Below are positions 1 to 8,421 of a stretch of 64,000 bases of DNA, one piece after another. The translations under genes and the position numbers were made by a program. This stretch comes from Nocardioides sp. R-C-SC26 (GTDB taxonomy: Bacteria > Actinomycetota > Actinomycetes > Propionibacteriales > Nocardioidaceae), in assembly GCF_021246465.1 (NCBI RefSeq), contig NZ_JAHRHK010000001.1, positions 1 through 64,000 on the forward strand. Direction: 5' to 3'. The notes under the pieces were generated by a model, which worked only from the letters and a program-made list of their open reading frames with translations, ran no database searches and was not told the DNA's origin. Within the stretch, counting starts at the first letter, position 1. Every line of letters starts with the position of its first letter.

Positions 1-526
1 CGAACGCACGGGCGAGCGCGCGGAGCGGCTCGTCGCTGGTGTCCACCGCGACCTGGGTACGCGCACTCAGCGGGGCCACGAGGTCGGCGTACCAGTGTGC
101 GGGGGCGCCGGGCGGCAGGGAGCCGGCCAGCACGATCCACGCGGAGCGGTCCGCGAGAGCGACCAGCGCGTCGCGCAGCGCGTCCAGCGTTCCGGCTGAC
201 ACGGTGGGACCCGGATTGTTGAGCTTGGTCGTGGTGCCGTCGGGCTCGGTGATGGCCAGGTCCACCCGAACCGGCCCATCCCCGCGAACCAGACGGGCGG
301 GGATGCCGGCGGTGTCGAGCTCGCGGCAGAACGGGTCGCCGTCGACGGCGGGCAGGACGGCGAAGGTCGACACGTCGGCAGCAAGGCAGGCGCGGGAGAT
401 GTTGACGCCTTTGCCGCCCGCCTGGGACAGGGTGGACTCGGCCCGCTGGACGGCGCCGCGCTGGAGTACGCCGCCGATCGCGATCGTGCGGTCGATGCTC
501 GGGTTGGCGGTCAGTGTGACGATCAT
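1..526 (-). CDS. fruK: 1-phosphofructokinase, C-terminus cut by window edge
   Basis: PfkB-family sugar kinase that phosphorylates fructose 1-phosphate to fructose 1,6-bisphosphate after PTS uptake. Visible on the - strand: an N-terminus of the form MIVTLTANPSIDRT, the glycine pair of the PfkB N-terminal signature (AGGKGVNISRA), and the substrate-lid region ending in LAGSLPPGAP. The start ATG at 526 overlaps the stop of the upstream DeoR gene by 4 nt (ATGA), so the two are translationally coupled. About 175 residues are present of the roughly 310 usual; the ATP-binding C-terminus lies beyond position 1. A fructose-specific EII transporter gene would be expected further downstream (inference). 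Tagatose-6-phosphate kinase is the main alternative, but the PTS context favours FruK. Confidence 0.88.
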   Translation of the reverse strand, partial: MIVTLTANPSIDRTIAIGGVLQRGAVQRAESTLSQAGGKGVNISRACLAADVSTFAVLPAVDGDPFCRELDTAGIPARLVRGDGPVRVDLAITEPDGTTTKLNNPGPTVSAGTLDALRDALVALADRSAWIVLAGSLPPGAPAHWYADLVAPLSARTQVAVDTSDEPLRALARAF

Positions 527-1290
527 GCGATCACGACCTCGATGCCCGCTCGCTCGAGGCGCTGGCGGTCGGCCTTCTGCGCACCGTCGTCGGTGACGAG
601 CACGTCGACCTCGCCGGTCTCGGCGAATCGGACGGCGGTCTCGTGACCGATCTTGGTCGAGTCGGCAAGCACGACGACGCGACGTGCGGCTGCGATCAGG
701 GCTTGCTTGGTGGCGGCTTCGTCCGCGTCGGGAGTCGAGAAGCCGTGGGTGTGACTGATCGCGTTCGTGCCGAGGAAGGCGACGTCGACGCGGAGCCGAG
801 AGAGCGCCGCCACGGTGTCGGGACCGACGGCTGCCTGCGTCGCCGTCCGCACGCGGCCGGGCAGCAGGTGCAGGTGCAGGCGCGGCAGGACGGCGAGTCG
901 AGCAGCCACCGGCACCGCGTGGGTGAAGACCGTCAGCGGCCGATCCTGGGGGAATAGCGCAGCCATCCGCGCGGTCGAGCTGCCGGCGTCGAGCAGCAGG
1001 GTCGACCCGTCGGGTGGAAGGAGACTCAGGGCGCATCGGGCGATCCGGTCCTTGAGGTCGGTGTTGGTCAGCTCGCGCTCTCCGATGCCGACCTCGATAC
1101 CGGTCAACGTGTCGGCGGGCACCGCCCCGCCGTGGACGCGTCGGATGAGCCCGAGTCGCTCGAGCTGGGAGAGGTCGCGCCGCACCGTCTCGGTGGTGAC
1201 GCGGAACTCTTCCGCGAGGGCGACGACGGACAGTCGCCGTTTCTCCGCGACGAGCCGCGCCATGGCGTGCTGGCGCTCTTCGGCGTACAT
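523..1290 (-). CDS. fruR: DeoR-family fructose operon repressor
   Basis: Transcriptional regulator of 255 residues. An N-terminal DeoR winged helix (about residues 5-58, with VTTETVRRDLSQLERLG as the recognition region) is followed by a DeoRC sugar-phosphate sensor domain containing LDAGSST and VVLADSTKIG. The ATG at 1290 is preferred over a GTG at 1305 because it has a strong AG-rich ribosome site (GAGGGAGG) just upstream. It lies first in an operon with fruK (4-nt overlap) and is divergent from ptsI. By family, the effector would be fructose 1-phosphate or fructose 1,6-bisphosphate, and the targets fruRK and ptsI; this is inference from context. Confidence 0.85.
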   Translation of the reverse strand: MYAEERQHAMARLVAEKRRLSVVALAEEFRVTTETVRRDLSQLERLGLIRRVHGGAVPADTLTGIEVGIGERELTNTDLKDRIARCALSLLPPDGSTLLLDAGSSTARMAALFPQDRPLTVFTHAVPVAARLAVLPRLHLHLLPGRVRTATQAAVGPDTVAALSRLRVDVAFLGTNAISHTHGFSTPDADEAATKQALIAAARRVVVLADSTKIGHETAVRFAETGEVDVLVTDDGAQKADRQRLERAGIEVVIA

Positions 1291-1314
1291 GGTGACCTCC
1301 CTCACGTCGATCTG

Positions 1315-1330
1315 TGTTTATGTTGTTTTA
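1315..1330. promoter_or_regulatory. Candidate FruR operator in fruR-ptsI intergenic region
   Basis: A T-rich direct-repeat tract, TGTTTATGTTGTTTTA, stands out in otherwise GC-rich DNA between the divergent fruR and ptsI genes. TGTTT-type direct repeats are typical of DeoR/FruR operators in actinobacteria. The position, 24 bp upstream of the fruR ATG and 42 bp upstream of the ptsI start, would let one site control both directions. Seen: the repeat; inferred: FruR binding. Confidence 0.45.
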
Positions 1331-1372
1331 CGCCCGTATCTGTTGACTGTCAAGTGAGGCGCAGGTTTACTT

Positions 1373-3124
1373 GTGAGCGTGGTCACCTCGAACAGCACTC
1401 CCGTCGCGGCCTCCGAGCAGGGCGCCGCTGCCGCCCCGACGCCGTCCGCCCCGTTGCACGGCACGCCGGTCGTGCCCGGCATCGCGTACGCACCTGCCGT
1501 GGTCGCTCGCGGCGAGGTGTCCCCGACGGCCCTGCTCGCGTTCGGTGACGGGGGGTTCGACGGCCCGGACGGCGAAGCGGAGGCGCTTGCCGCCTACGAC
1601 GACGCCGCCGCCTCTGTCGCTGCCGGATCCGCCGCCAAGGCCGACCGCAGCAACGGCGCGACGGCCGGCGTCCTTGCCGCCAGTGCCGGGCTCGCGGCGG
1701 ACCGCGGCCTGCGCACCGCGGTGCGCAAGAACCTGCGAGGAGGCAGTGACCTCCTGACGTCGGTACGAGCGGCCGTCGAGCAGTTCGTGGGTGTCTTCGT
1801 CGGGATGGGCGGTCTCATGGCCGAGCGCGCGACCGACCTGCGCGACATCGAACGTCGTCTACTCGCGCGCCTGGTGGGGGAGCCGGAGCCTGGCGTGCCC
1901 ACGCCCGACGTCCCCTCGGTGCTGCTCGCCGAGGACCTCGCCCCGGCGGACACCGCCGGTCTCGACCCCGACATCGTCCTCGCCCTGGTCACCGAACGGG
2001 GTGGGCCGACGAGCCACACGGCGATCATCGCGCGTCAGCTCGGCATTCCCTGCGTGGTCGGCGTGGCCGATCTGATGACGATCGAGTCCGGCACGCCGCT
2101 GCTGGTCGACGGCATCGCGGGCACGGTCGAGACCAGGCCCGATCCCGACGCTGCGCGTGCCGCGGCACAGGCCGATCGGGAAGCACGGGCGGCCGCCGCG
2201 TCGTGGGAGGGGCCAGGCCGTACCGCCGACGGTCAGCCGGTGAAGCTGCTCGCCAACGTCGCGGACGGCGAGTCGGCCGCGGGCGCCGCGGTCACCCCGG
2301 TCGAGGGAGTCGGCCTGTTCCGCACCGAGCTCTGCTTCCTCAATCGCACCGAGGAGCCGAGCGTGGACGAGCAGGCCGCGATCTACGCCGGGGTGCTGGG
2401 TGCCTTCGACGGTGACCGGCCCGTCGTCGTCCGCACGCTCGACGCGGGTTCGGACAAGCCGGTCGCCTTCGCCACCCTCCCGGGAGAGGAGAATCCCGCG
2501 CTGGGCGTCCGGGGGCTGCGGCTCTCCTTCAGCAATCCCGGCCTGCTCGAGCGTCAGCTCGACGCGATCGCCGAAGCCGCCCAGCGCACCGGGGTGACGA
2601 CGTCGGTGATGGCGCCGATGGTGGCGACCGTGGCCGAGGCGGCCGACTTCGCAGCCTCGGTGCACCGTCGCGGCCTGCGCGCCGGAGTGATGATCGAGGT
2701 GCCCTCGGCGGCGCTGCTCGCGCACCGGATGCTCGAGGTCGTCGATTTCCTCTCCATCGGCACCAACGACCTCACTCAGTACACGATGGCCGCGGACCGG
2801 ATGGCCACCGATCTCGCGCACCTGACCGACCCATGGCAGCCTGCCGTGCTCCAGCTGATCGCCATCACCGCCGATGCCGGACGCCGTGCCGGCAAGCCGG
2901 TGGGAGTCTGCGGGGAGGCCGCCGCCGATCCGCTGCTGGCCAGCGTCCTGGTCGGGCTGGGGGTCACCTCGCTGTCGATGGCTCCAGCCGCGGTGCGTCC
3001 CGTCGGCGCGCACCTGGCGGGCGTCGACCGGGCGTACTGCGAGGCCGCCGCGGAGGCCGCCCTCGGCGCGGTCGACCCGGCCTCGGCGCGCGACGCGGTG
3101 CGAGCGCTGGACCGCTCGACCTGA
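1373..3124 (+). CDS. ptsI: PTS enzyme I (phosphoenolpyruvate-protein phosphotransferase)
   Basis: Cytoplasmic enzyme I, 583 residues, which takes phosphate from PEP and passes it to HPr to drive sugar uptake. The swivelling phosphohistidine domain carries GGPTSHTAIIAR with the active-site His at residue 215. The PEP-binding barrel shows GVGLFRTEL (about 312-320), IEVPSAALLAHR, SIGTNDLTQYTMAADR (461-476) and the catalytic Cys in GVCGEAAADP (Cys513). Start GTG at 1373; the first 30 residues are Ala/Pro-rich and not conserved in the family. It is divergent from fruR-fruK and shares the T-rich operator region. No HPr gene is visible in the window. Confidence 0.93.
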   Translation: MSVVTSNSTPVAASEQGAAAAPTPSAPLHGTPVVPGIAYAPAVVARGEVSPTALLAFGDGGFDGPDGEAEALAAYDDAAASVAAGSAAKADRSNGATAGVLAASAGLAADRGLRTAVRKNLRGGSDLLTSVRAAVEQFVGVFVGMGGLMAERATDLRDIERRLLARLVGEPEPGVPTPDVPSVLLAEDLAPADTAGLDPDIVLALVTERGGPTSHTAIIARQLGIPCVVGVADLMTIESGTPLLVDGIAGTVETRPDPDAARAAAQADREARAAAASWEGPGRTADGQPVKLLANVADGESAAGAAVTPVEGVGLFRTELCFLNRTEEPSVDEQAAIYAGVLGAFDGDRPVVVRTLDAGSDKPVAFATLPGEENPALGVRGLRLSFSNPGLLERQLDAIAEAAQRTGVTTSVMAPMVATVAEAADFAASVHRRGLRAGVMIEVPSAALLAHRMLEVVDFLSIGTNDLTQYTMAADRMATDLAHLTDPWQPAVLQLIAITADAGRRAGKPVGVCGEAAADPLLASVLVGLGVTSLSMAPAAVRPVGAHLAGVDRAYCEAAAEAALGAVDPASARDAVRALDRST

Positions 3125-3143
3125 ATCGATGGGTGCGGGTCGG

Positions 3144-5261
3144 TCAGCGGGTCGCCGACACCGTGACCGCGACCCCGGAGAGCGCGGCGTTGCCCGAGAC
3201 GTCGAGGGCCGCGGGGTCGGTCAGGTCGTTGATCGAGACCCCTGGGACCTGGACGGCGTGCCGCAGCCGGACTCCGTCGAGCTGATGCCCGTAGCCGTGG
3301 GGGAGTGAGACCACGCCGGGCATCATCTCCTCAGTGCTGCTCACCTCCACCTCCACGAGGCCCACGCGCGAGCGCACGACCACGCGCTCTCCGTCGCGGA
3401 GGGCGCGGGCGCTGAGGTCGTCGGGATGCATCAGCAGGTGGTGTCGGGCGCGTCCCTTGGTCAGGCGCGTGGTGTTGTGCAGCCAGGAGTTGCAGTCCTG
3501 CTTGTGACGCCGGCCGATGAGCATCAGTTCGTCGCCGTCGGGCACCTGTGCCTCGGCCAACCAGGCGCGCACGCGCTCGGCCTCGCCCAGCAGCAGGGCC
3601 GGCGCGAGATCGATGGTCTTGTCCTCGGTCTGGAGTCGTGCGGGCAGCGCCGGGCGCAGGGGCCCGAGGTCGACGCCCTCGGGGTGCTCGAGCAGGTCGT
3701 CGAGGGTGACCTGACCTCCTGCGGCGAGCAGCATCGCCACCACCTGTGCCGGCGGGAGCCCGACCAGGCCCGCCGCGTCGGGTGGCAGCTCGGCACCCAG
3801 CCGTGCCACGATCCGCGTGGCCAGCTCGCCGAAGATCTCCCAGTCGTGGCGCTGGTCCTCGTCCTTCTCGAAGACCGCAGGCGTGTAGCGAGCGGTGTTG
3901 CGCACGGCGAGCGAATGGAAGACGAGGTCGTACTGGTCTCGTTCCAGGGCTGAGGTCGGCGGCAGGATGACGTCTGCGTGCCGCGTCGTCTCGTTGATGT
4001 AGAGGTCGACCGAGACCATGAAGTCGAGGGTCTCGAGCGCCGTCGCGAGACCGCGACCGTCGGGCGTGGACAGCACCGGGTTGCCGGCATTGGTCACGAA
4101 TGCTCGGATCTGGCCCTCGCCGGGCGTGGTGATCTCCTCGGCGAGCACCGAGACGGGCAGTTCGCCGGCGAACTCCGGAGCATCGCGCACCCGGCTGCGC
4201 CAGGCGTCGTAGTGACCCGGCGGGATGACGCGCGCCCCGACGACGTCCGCTGCGGGCGTCGGGAACATCGCCCCACCCTCGCGGTCGAGGTGCCCGGTGA
4301 GGGCGTTGAGCAACTGGATCGCCCACTGGCACGCCGTCCCGAACTGCTGGGTCGAGACGCCCATGCGGCCGTAGACGACGCCTGCGTCGGCAGCCGCCAG
4401 CTCGCGCGCCAGCGACCGGACGACGTCCGCCGGGACGCCACTGACCCGCTCGGCCTCCTCGGGGGTGAAGGCCGCGACTGCCGCGCGCACGTCGTCCACG
4501 CCGCGCAGGTAGGGCGCCGGGCGCTCCAGCCCCTCGGCCAGCACGACGTGCACCATCGCCAGCAGCACGGCGGCATCGGTGCCAGGGCGCACGAAGTGGT
4601 GCTCGTCGGCCACCCGTGCGGTCTCGGTGCGGCGCGGGTCCAGCACCACCATCCGGCCCGAGCGGGCCTGTAGGTCGCGCACCCGCTGAGGGAAGTCCGG
4701 CGCGGTCATCAGGGAGCCGTTGGAGGCCATCGGGTTGGCGCCGACCACCAGGAAGAAGGTGGTGCGGTCCAGATCGGGCACCGGGAGCAGCAACTGGTGT
4801 CCGTAGAGCAGGTGCGCGACGAGCTGGTGGGGGATCTGGTCGACCGAGGAGGCGCTGAAGCGCTGGCGGGTGCGCAGCGCCCGCGCCAGCAGCGAGCCGT
4901 GCGTGGCACTGCCCAGCGAGTGTGCCGACGGATTGCCGAGGTAGACGCCGACGCCGTTGCGTCCGTGCTCGGTGATCGTGGCGGAGAGACGGTCGGCGAC
5001 CAGGTCGAACGCGTCGTCCCAGCTCAGCTCCTCCCAGCGTGCCTCCGGACCGGAGCCGACCCGGCGCACGGGGCGTCGCAGTCGGTCGGGGTCGGCGTAC
5101 ACGTCTCCGAGCGAGACGCCCTTGGGGCAGATGTAGCCGCGCGAGAGCGGGTCCGCGGCATTGCCGCGAGCCGAGGCCACGCCAGTGCCGTCGTCGGTGA
5201 GCGTGAGCTCGAGGCCGCAGATGGCCTCGCAGAGATTGCATGCCGCCAGCGCCGTTGCCAT
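3144..5261 (-). CDS. Molybdopterin-dependent oxidoreductase
   Basis: A 705-residue member of the DMSO reductase superfamily. The N-terminus has the [4Fe-4S] motif CNLCEAICG followed by a fourth Cys in GYICPKG, then the Mo-bisMGD binding domains and a C-terminal molydopterin-binding domain with LMHPDDLSARALRDGE. The ATG at 5261 is chosen because the Cys motif begins a few residues later and upstream in-frame residues are basic and unconserved. It has no Tat signal, so it is probably cytoplasmic. It stands alone, convergent with ptsI, with no Fe-S or membrane-anchor subunit next to it. Substrate unknown; it resembles the actinobacterial oxidoreductases annotated near formate dehydrogenase or assimilatory nitrate reductase, but I cannot assign one. 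Confidence 0.82.
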   Translation of the reverse strand: MATALAACNLCEAICGLELTLTDDGTGVASARGNAADPLSRGYICPKGVSLGDVYADPDRLRRPVRRVGSGPEARWEELSWDDAFDLVADRLSATITEHGRNGVGVYLGNPSAHSLGSATHGSLLARALRTRQRFSASSVDQIPHQLVAHLLYGHQLLLPVPDLDRTTFFLVVGANPMASNGSLMTAPDFPQRVRDLQARSGRMVVLDPRRTETARVADEHHFVRPGTDAAVLLAMVHVVLAEGLERPAPYLRGVDDVRAAVAAFTPEEAERVSGVPADVVRSLARELAAADAGVVYGRMGVSTQQFGTACQWAIQLLNALTGHLDREGGAMFPTPAADVVGARVIPPGHYDAWRSRVRDAPEFAGELPVSVLAEEITTPGEGQIRAFVTNAGNPVLSTPDGRGLATALETLDFMVSVDLYINETTRHADVILPPTSALERDQYDLVFHSLAVRNTARYTPAVFEKDEDQRHDWEIFGELATRIVARLGAELPPDAAGLVGLPPAQVVAMLLAAGGQVTLDDLLEHPEGVDLGPLRPALPARLQTEDKTIDLAPALLLGEAERVRAWLAEAQVPDGDELMLIGRRHKQDCNSWLHNTTRLTKGRARHHLLMHPDDLSARALRDGERVVVRSRVGLVEVEVSSTEEMMPGVVSLPHGYGHQLDGVRLRHAVQVPGVSINDLTDPAALDVSGNAALSGVAVTVSATR

Positions 5262-5325
5262 GCCGCATCGTCGCACGGAACCCGGCAGCGAGGTCCTGAC
5301 GCCGTCAGGTCGCCGGAGTCGGTGA

Positions 5326-5354
5326 TTGGGTCGAGACTCCGCCGCGCTGTTAAT
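5326..5354 (+). promoter_or_regulatory. Candidate rpsO promoter
   Basis: TTGGGT at 5326 and GTTAAT at 5349 are separated by 17 bp and lie about 145 bp upstream of the rpsO start, in an otherwise non-coding gap of about 240 bp. The AT-rich hexamer is rare in this DNA. The rest of the gap would be an rpsO leader; I see no recognisable riboswitch in it. Confidence 0.35.
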
Positions 5355-5499
5355 CTTCTCCGGTTGCCCAGTCGCTGACACCAGCGTGGGTAGCAGCCGC
5401 AGAACCGCAGGTCATCGCCGTGCAACGGCCGCGGATCGAGAGTGCCCGGAAGAACAGGCTCCGGTGCGCCGCGCAACGAGCTCACGAAAGAGGAAGCCA

Positions 5500-5775
5500 G
5501 TGTCCATCGGTACCGACGCCGCCACCAAGAAGAAGATCATGGCCGAGTACGCCATCACCGAGGGCGACACCGGCTCTCCGGAGGTGCAGATCGCGCTGCT
5601 CAGCCACCGCATCAGCCACCTCACCGAGCACCTCAAGCAGCACAAGCACGACCACCACAGCCGTCGTGGTCTGCTCCTGCTGGTCGGCCAGCGCCGTCGC
5701 CTGCTCAACTACCTGAAGAAGACCGAGATCGGGCGCTACCGTTCGATCGTCGAGCGTCTCGGCCTGCGCCGCTGA
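5500..5775 (+). CDS. rpsO: 30S ribosomal protein S15
   Basis: A 91-residue protein with the complete S15 signature: [37 protein letters not shown] and [14 protein letters not shown], ending in LGLRR. S15 binds the central domain of 16S rRNA early in small-subunit assembly. Start GTG at 5500, preceded by AAAGAGGAAG as ribosome site. It lies upstream of pnp as in most bacteria, but a strong terminator separates the two genes. Confidence 0.97.
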   Translation: MSIGTDAATKKKIMAEYAITEGDTGSPEVQIALLSHRISHLTEHLKQHKHDHHSRRGLLLLVGQRRRLLNYLKKTEIGRYRSIVERLGLRR

Positions 5776-5784
5776 CCTCGCCCG

Positions 5785-5812
5785 GAGGGACTCACCGATC
5801 GGTGAGTCCCTC
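5785..5812 (+). terminator. Intrinsic terminator after rpsO
   Basis: A perfect 12-bp inverted repeat (arm GAGGGACTCACC) around GATC begins 9 bp after the rpsO stop and is followed by TTCTGCTTC, a weak T-rich tail. It should end most rpsO transcripts before pnp. Confidence 0.75.
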
Positions 5813-6075
5813 TTCTGCTTCGTCGCCCGCTAGGGTCGAGAAGCACCACAACTGAAAATCCGAGACATCAGAAGCGGTCCGCGACCCCGTCCGGCCCGGT
5901 CCTCGGTAGTGATCTTCAGATCGACGGCGCCTCGCGCCGATGCTCTGCGGGTCTCGATCGAAGACCGGCCACGCCCCGTCTGCCACTCCTGCCGGCCCCG
6001 CCGGCGCGCGGAGTCAGGCGCGGGCAAGCCCTGCGGATCAGTCGCGGTTCCCTTCGCGAACGAAAGATCACCTTC
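5813..6075 (+). other. Untranslated leader region of pnp
   Basis: About 260 bp without a credible gene between the rpsO terminator and the pnp GTG. It holds a relatively AT-rich patch near 5850-5875 that could contain the pnp promoter, then GC-rich sequence capable of several hairpins. PNPase leaders are commonly processed for autoregulation in other bacteria; nothing here proves that. Confidence 0.4.
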
Positions 6076-8319
6076 GTGTCTGAACCCGTCATCACTGCCG
6101 TCGAGACCGTTATCGACAACGGCAAGTTCGGCTCCCGCACCGTCAAGTTCGAGACCGGCCTCCTGGCTCGCCAGGCTGCCGGTGCCGTCACCGCCTACCT
6201 CGACGACGAGACGATGCTCCTCTCGGCCACCACGGCCGGGAAGCAGCCCAAGGATCACTTCGACTTCTTCCCCCTCACGATCGACGTCGAGGAGCGGATG
6301 TACGCCGTGGGCCAGATCCCCGGCTCGTTCTTCCGGAGCGAGGGTCGCCCCGGCGAGGACGCCATCCTCACCTGCCGTCTGATCGACCGTCCCCTGCGCC
6401 CGACCTTCAAGAAGGGTCTGCGCAACGAGGTCCAGGTCGTCATCACCGTGATGGCGCTCGACCCCGACCAGCCTTACGACGTCCTGGCGATCAACGCCGC
6501 GTCGATGTCGACCCAGCTCTCGGGTCTGCCCTTCTCGGGCCCGGTCGGTGGCGTCCGCGTGGCTCTCATCGAGGGCCAGTGGGTCGCCTTCCCGAGCCAC
6601 AGCCAGCTGGAGAAGGCCGTCTTCGACATGGTCGTCGCCGGCCGTGTCACCGACACCGGCGACGTCGCGATCATGATGGTCGAGGCCGAGGCCACCGAGG
6701 AGACCTACGAGCTGGTCAAGTCCGGCGCCACCGCTCCGTCGGAGGAGATCGTGGCCGGCGGTCTCGACGCCGCCAAGCCGTTCATCAAGCAGCTGGTCGA
6801 GGCTCAGGCCGAGCTCGCCAAGCAGGCCGCCAAGCCCGAGCAGGCCTTCCCGATCTTCCTCGACTTCGAGGACGACGTCTTCGCGGCCGTCGAGGCGGCT
6901 GTGGGCGCCGACGTCGCCGCGCTCTACAGCGTGGGTGGCGACCGCGAGCGGGTTCTGAGCAAGCAGGAGCGCGACGCCGAGGGCGACCGGATCAAGGAGA
7001 CCCTCCTCGAGAAGATCGGCGAGCAGTTCGCCGGCCGCGAGAAGGAGATCGGCGCGGCCTACAAGGCCGTCACCAAGCAGGCCATCCGGACCCAGGTGCT
7101 GCGCGACAAGGTGCGCATCGACGGTCGCGGTCTCGCCGACATCCGTCCGCTGTTCGCCGAGGTCGGCGTCATTCCGCGCGTGCACGGCTCGGCGCTGTTC
7201 GAGCGCGGCGAGACCCAGATCCTGGGCGTCACCACGCTGAACATGCTCAAGTTGGAGCAGCAGCTCGACACCCTCTCCCCGGAGAAGTCGCGCCGTTACA
7301 TGCACAAGTACGTCTTCCCGCCGTTCTCGACCGGTGAGACCGGTCGCGTCGGCTCGCCGAAGCGTCGCGAGGTCGGTCACGGTGCCCTGGCGCGCCGGGC
7401 GCTGCTGCCCGTGCTCCCGAGCCGCGAGGAGTTCCCCTACGCGATCCGTCAGCTCTCCGAGGCGATGGGCTCCAACGGCTCGACGTCGATGGGCTCGGTC
7501 TGCGCCTCGACCCTGTCGCTGCTGCAGGCCGGCGTTCCGCTCAAGGCGCCGGTGGCCGGTATCGCGATGGGTCTCATCTCCGGTGAGGTCGACGGCGAGA
7601 CCCAGTACGTCGCGCTGACCGACATCCTCGGCGCCGAGGACGCCTTCGGCGACATGGACTTCAAGGTCGCCGGCACCCGAGAGTTCGTCACGGCGCTGCA
7701 GCTCGACACCAAGCTCGACGGCATCCCCGCCGAGGTGCTCGCGGCCGCGCTGACCCAGGCCCGGGATGCCCGTCTGGCGATCCTCGACGTCATGACCGAG
7801 GCGATCGACGCTCCGGAGGAGATGTCGATCCACGCGCCGCGGATCATCACCGTCAAGGTGCCCGTGGACAAGATCGGCGAGGTGATCGGGCCGAAGGGCA
7901 AGATCATCAACCAGATCCAGGACGACACCGGCGCCACGATCTCGATCGAGGACGACGGCACGGTCTACATCGGCGCCACCAACGGCGAGGCGGCCGACGC
8001 CGCTCGGGCCGCGGTCAACGCGATCGCGAACCCGACGATGCCCGAGGTCGGCGAGCGCTACCTGGGCACGGTCGTGAAGACCACCAACTTCGGCGCCTTC
8101 GTCTCGCTGATGCCCGGCAAGGACGGCCTGCTGCACATCAGCAAGCTGCGTGCCCTCGCCGGCGGCAAGCGCGTGGAGAACGTCGAGGACGTCCTGGCCG
8201 TGGGCCAGAAGGTCCAGGTCGAGATCGGCGAGATCGACGACCGCGGCAAGCTCTCGCTCGTCCCCGTCGTCGAGGACGCCGACACGCCGGCCGAGGCTGA
8301 GGCCGACTCCGACGACTGA
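6076..8319 (+). CDS. pnp: Polyribonucleotide nucleotidyltransferase (PNPase)
   Basis: 3'-5' phosphorolytic exoribonuclease of 747 residues, which also adds tails to RNA and takes part in RNA decay. Two RNase PH domains flank a helical domain: the first carries [20 protein letters not shown] and RLIDRPLRP, the second [10 protein letters not shown] and the catalytic region [23 protein letters not shown] domain follows ([18 protein letters not shown]), then an S1 domain ([26 protein letters not shown]). Start GTG at 6076. Length and domain order are those of actinobacterial GpsI. Inverted REP-like palindromes follow directly downstream. Confidence 0.97.
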   Translation: MSEPVITAVETVIDNGKFGSRTVKFETGLLARQAAGAVTAYLDDETMLLSATTAGKQPKDHFDFFPLTIDVEERMYAVGQIPGSFFRSEGRPGEDAILTCRLIDRPLRPTFKKGLRNEVQVVITVMALDPDQPYDVLAINAASMSTQLSGLPFSGPVGGVRVALIEGQWVAFPSHSQLEKAVFDMVVAGRVTDTGDVAIMMVEAEATEETYELVKSGATAPSEEIVAGGLDAAKPFIKQLVEAQAELAKQAAKPEQAFPIFLDFEDDVFAAVEAAVGADVAALYSVGGDRERVLSKQERDAEGDRIKETLLEKIGEQFAGREKEIGAAYKAVTKQAIRTQVLRDKVRIDGRGLADIRPLFAEVGVIPRVHGSALFERGETQILGVTTLNMLKLEQQLDTLSPEKSRRYMHKYVFPPFSTGETGRVGSPKRREVGHGALARRALLPVLPSREEFPYAIRQLSEAMGSNGSTSMGSVCASTLSLLQAGVPLKAPVAGIAMGLISGEVDGETQYVALTDILGAEDAFGDMDFKVAGTREFVTALQLDTKLDGIPAEVLAAALTQARDARLAILDVMTEAIDAPEEMSIHAPRIITVKVPVDKIGEVIGPKGKIINQIQDDTGATISIEDDGTVYIGATNGEAADAARAAVNAIANPTMPEVGERYLGTVVKTTNFGAFVSLMPGKDGLLHISKLRALAGGKRVENVEDVLAVGQKVQVEIGEIDDRGKLSLVPVVEDADTPAEAEADSDD

Positions 8320-8324
8320 CCATC

Positions 8325-8404
8325 CGGGTTGACCCGTCTTGAAGTAGAGACGGGTCAACCCGACAACGTGCGTCGGCCCGTCTTTACTTCAAGACGGGTC
8401 GACG
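8325..8404. repeat. Inverted pair of REP-like palindromes
   Basis: Two related palindromes lie between pnp and the M16 peptidase gene. Copy 1 (8325-8362) has perfect 15-bp arms (GGGTTGACCCGTCT core) and loop TGAAGTAG. Copy 2 (8371-8404) has the same core in the opposite orientation, with one G-T pair in the stem and a 6-nt loop that is the complement of copy 1's loop sequence. The same core recurs at 27493-27570 and 28584-28615. The arrangement recalls BIME/REP pairs; it could also act as a transcript-end or attenuator structure. Confidence 0.85.
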
Positions 8405-8421
8405 CCGTTCTGGGGGGAACC

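Noticed and set aside
5830-8358. 842-codon open frame antisense to pnp
   Set aside because: It mirrors pnp codons (GC-rich third positions), shows a repetitive Asp/Leu/Arg/Glu composition without any domain, and pnp is certain.
8329-8421. N-terminal extension of the M16 peptidase
   Set aside because: These codons are the REP-like palindromes; ATG 8422 has a good ribosome site. The same false starts appear at the other palindromes.
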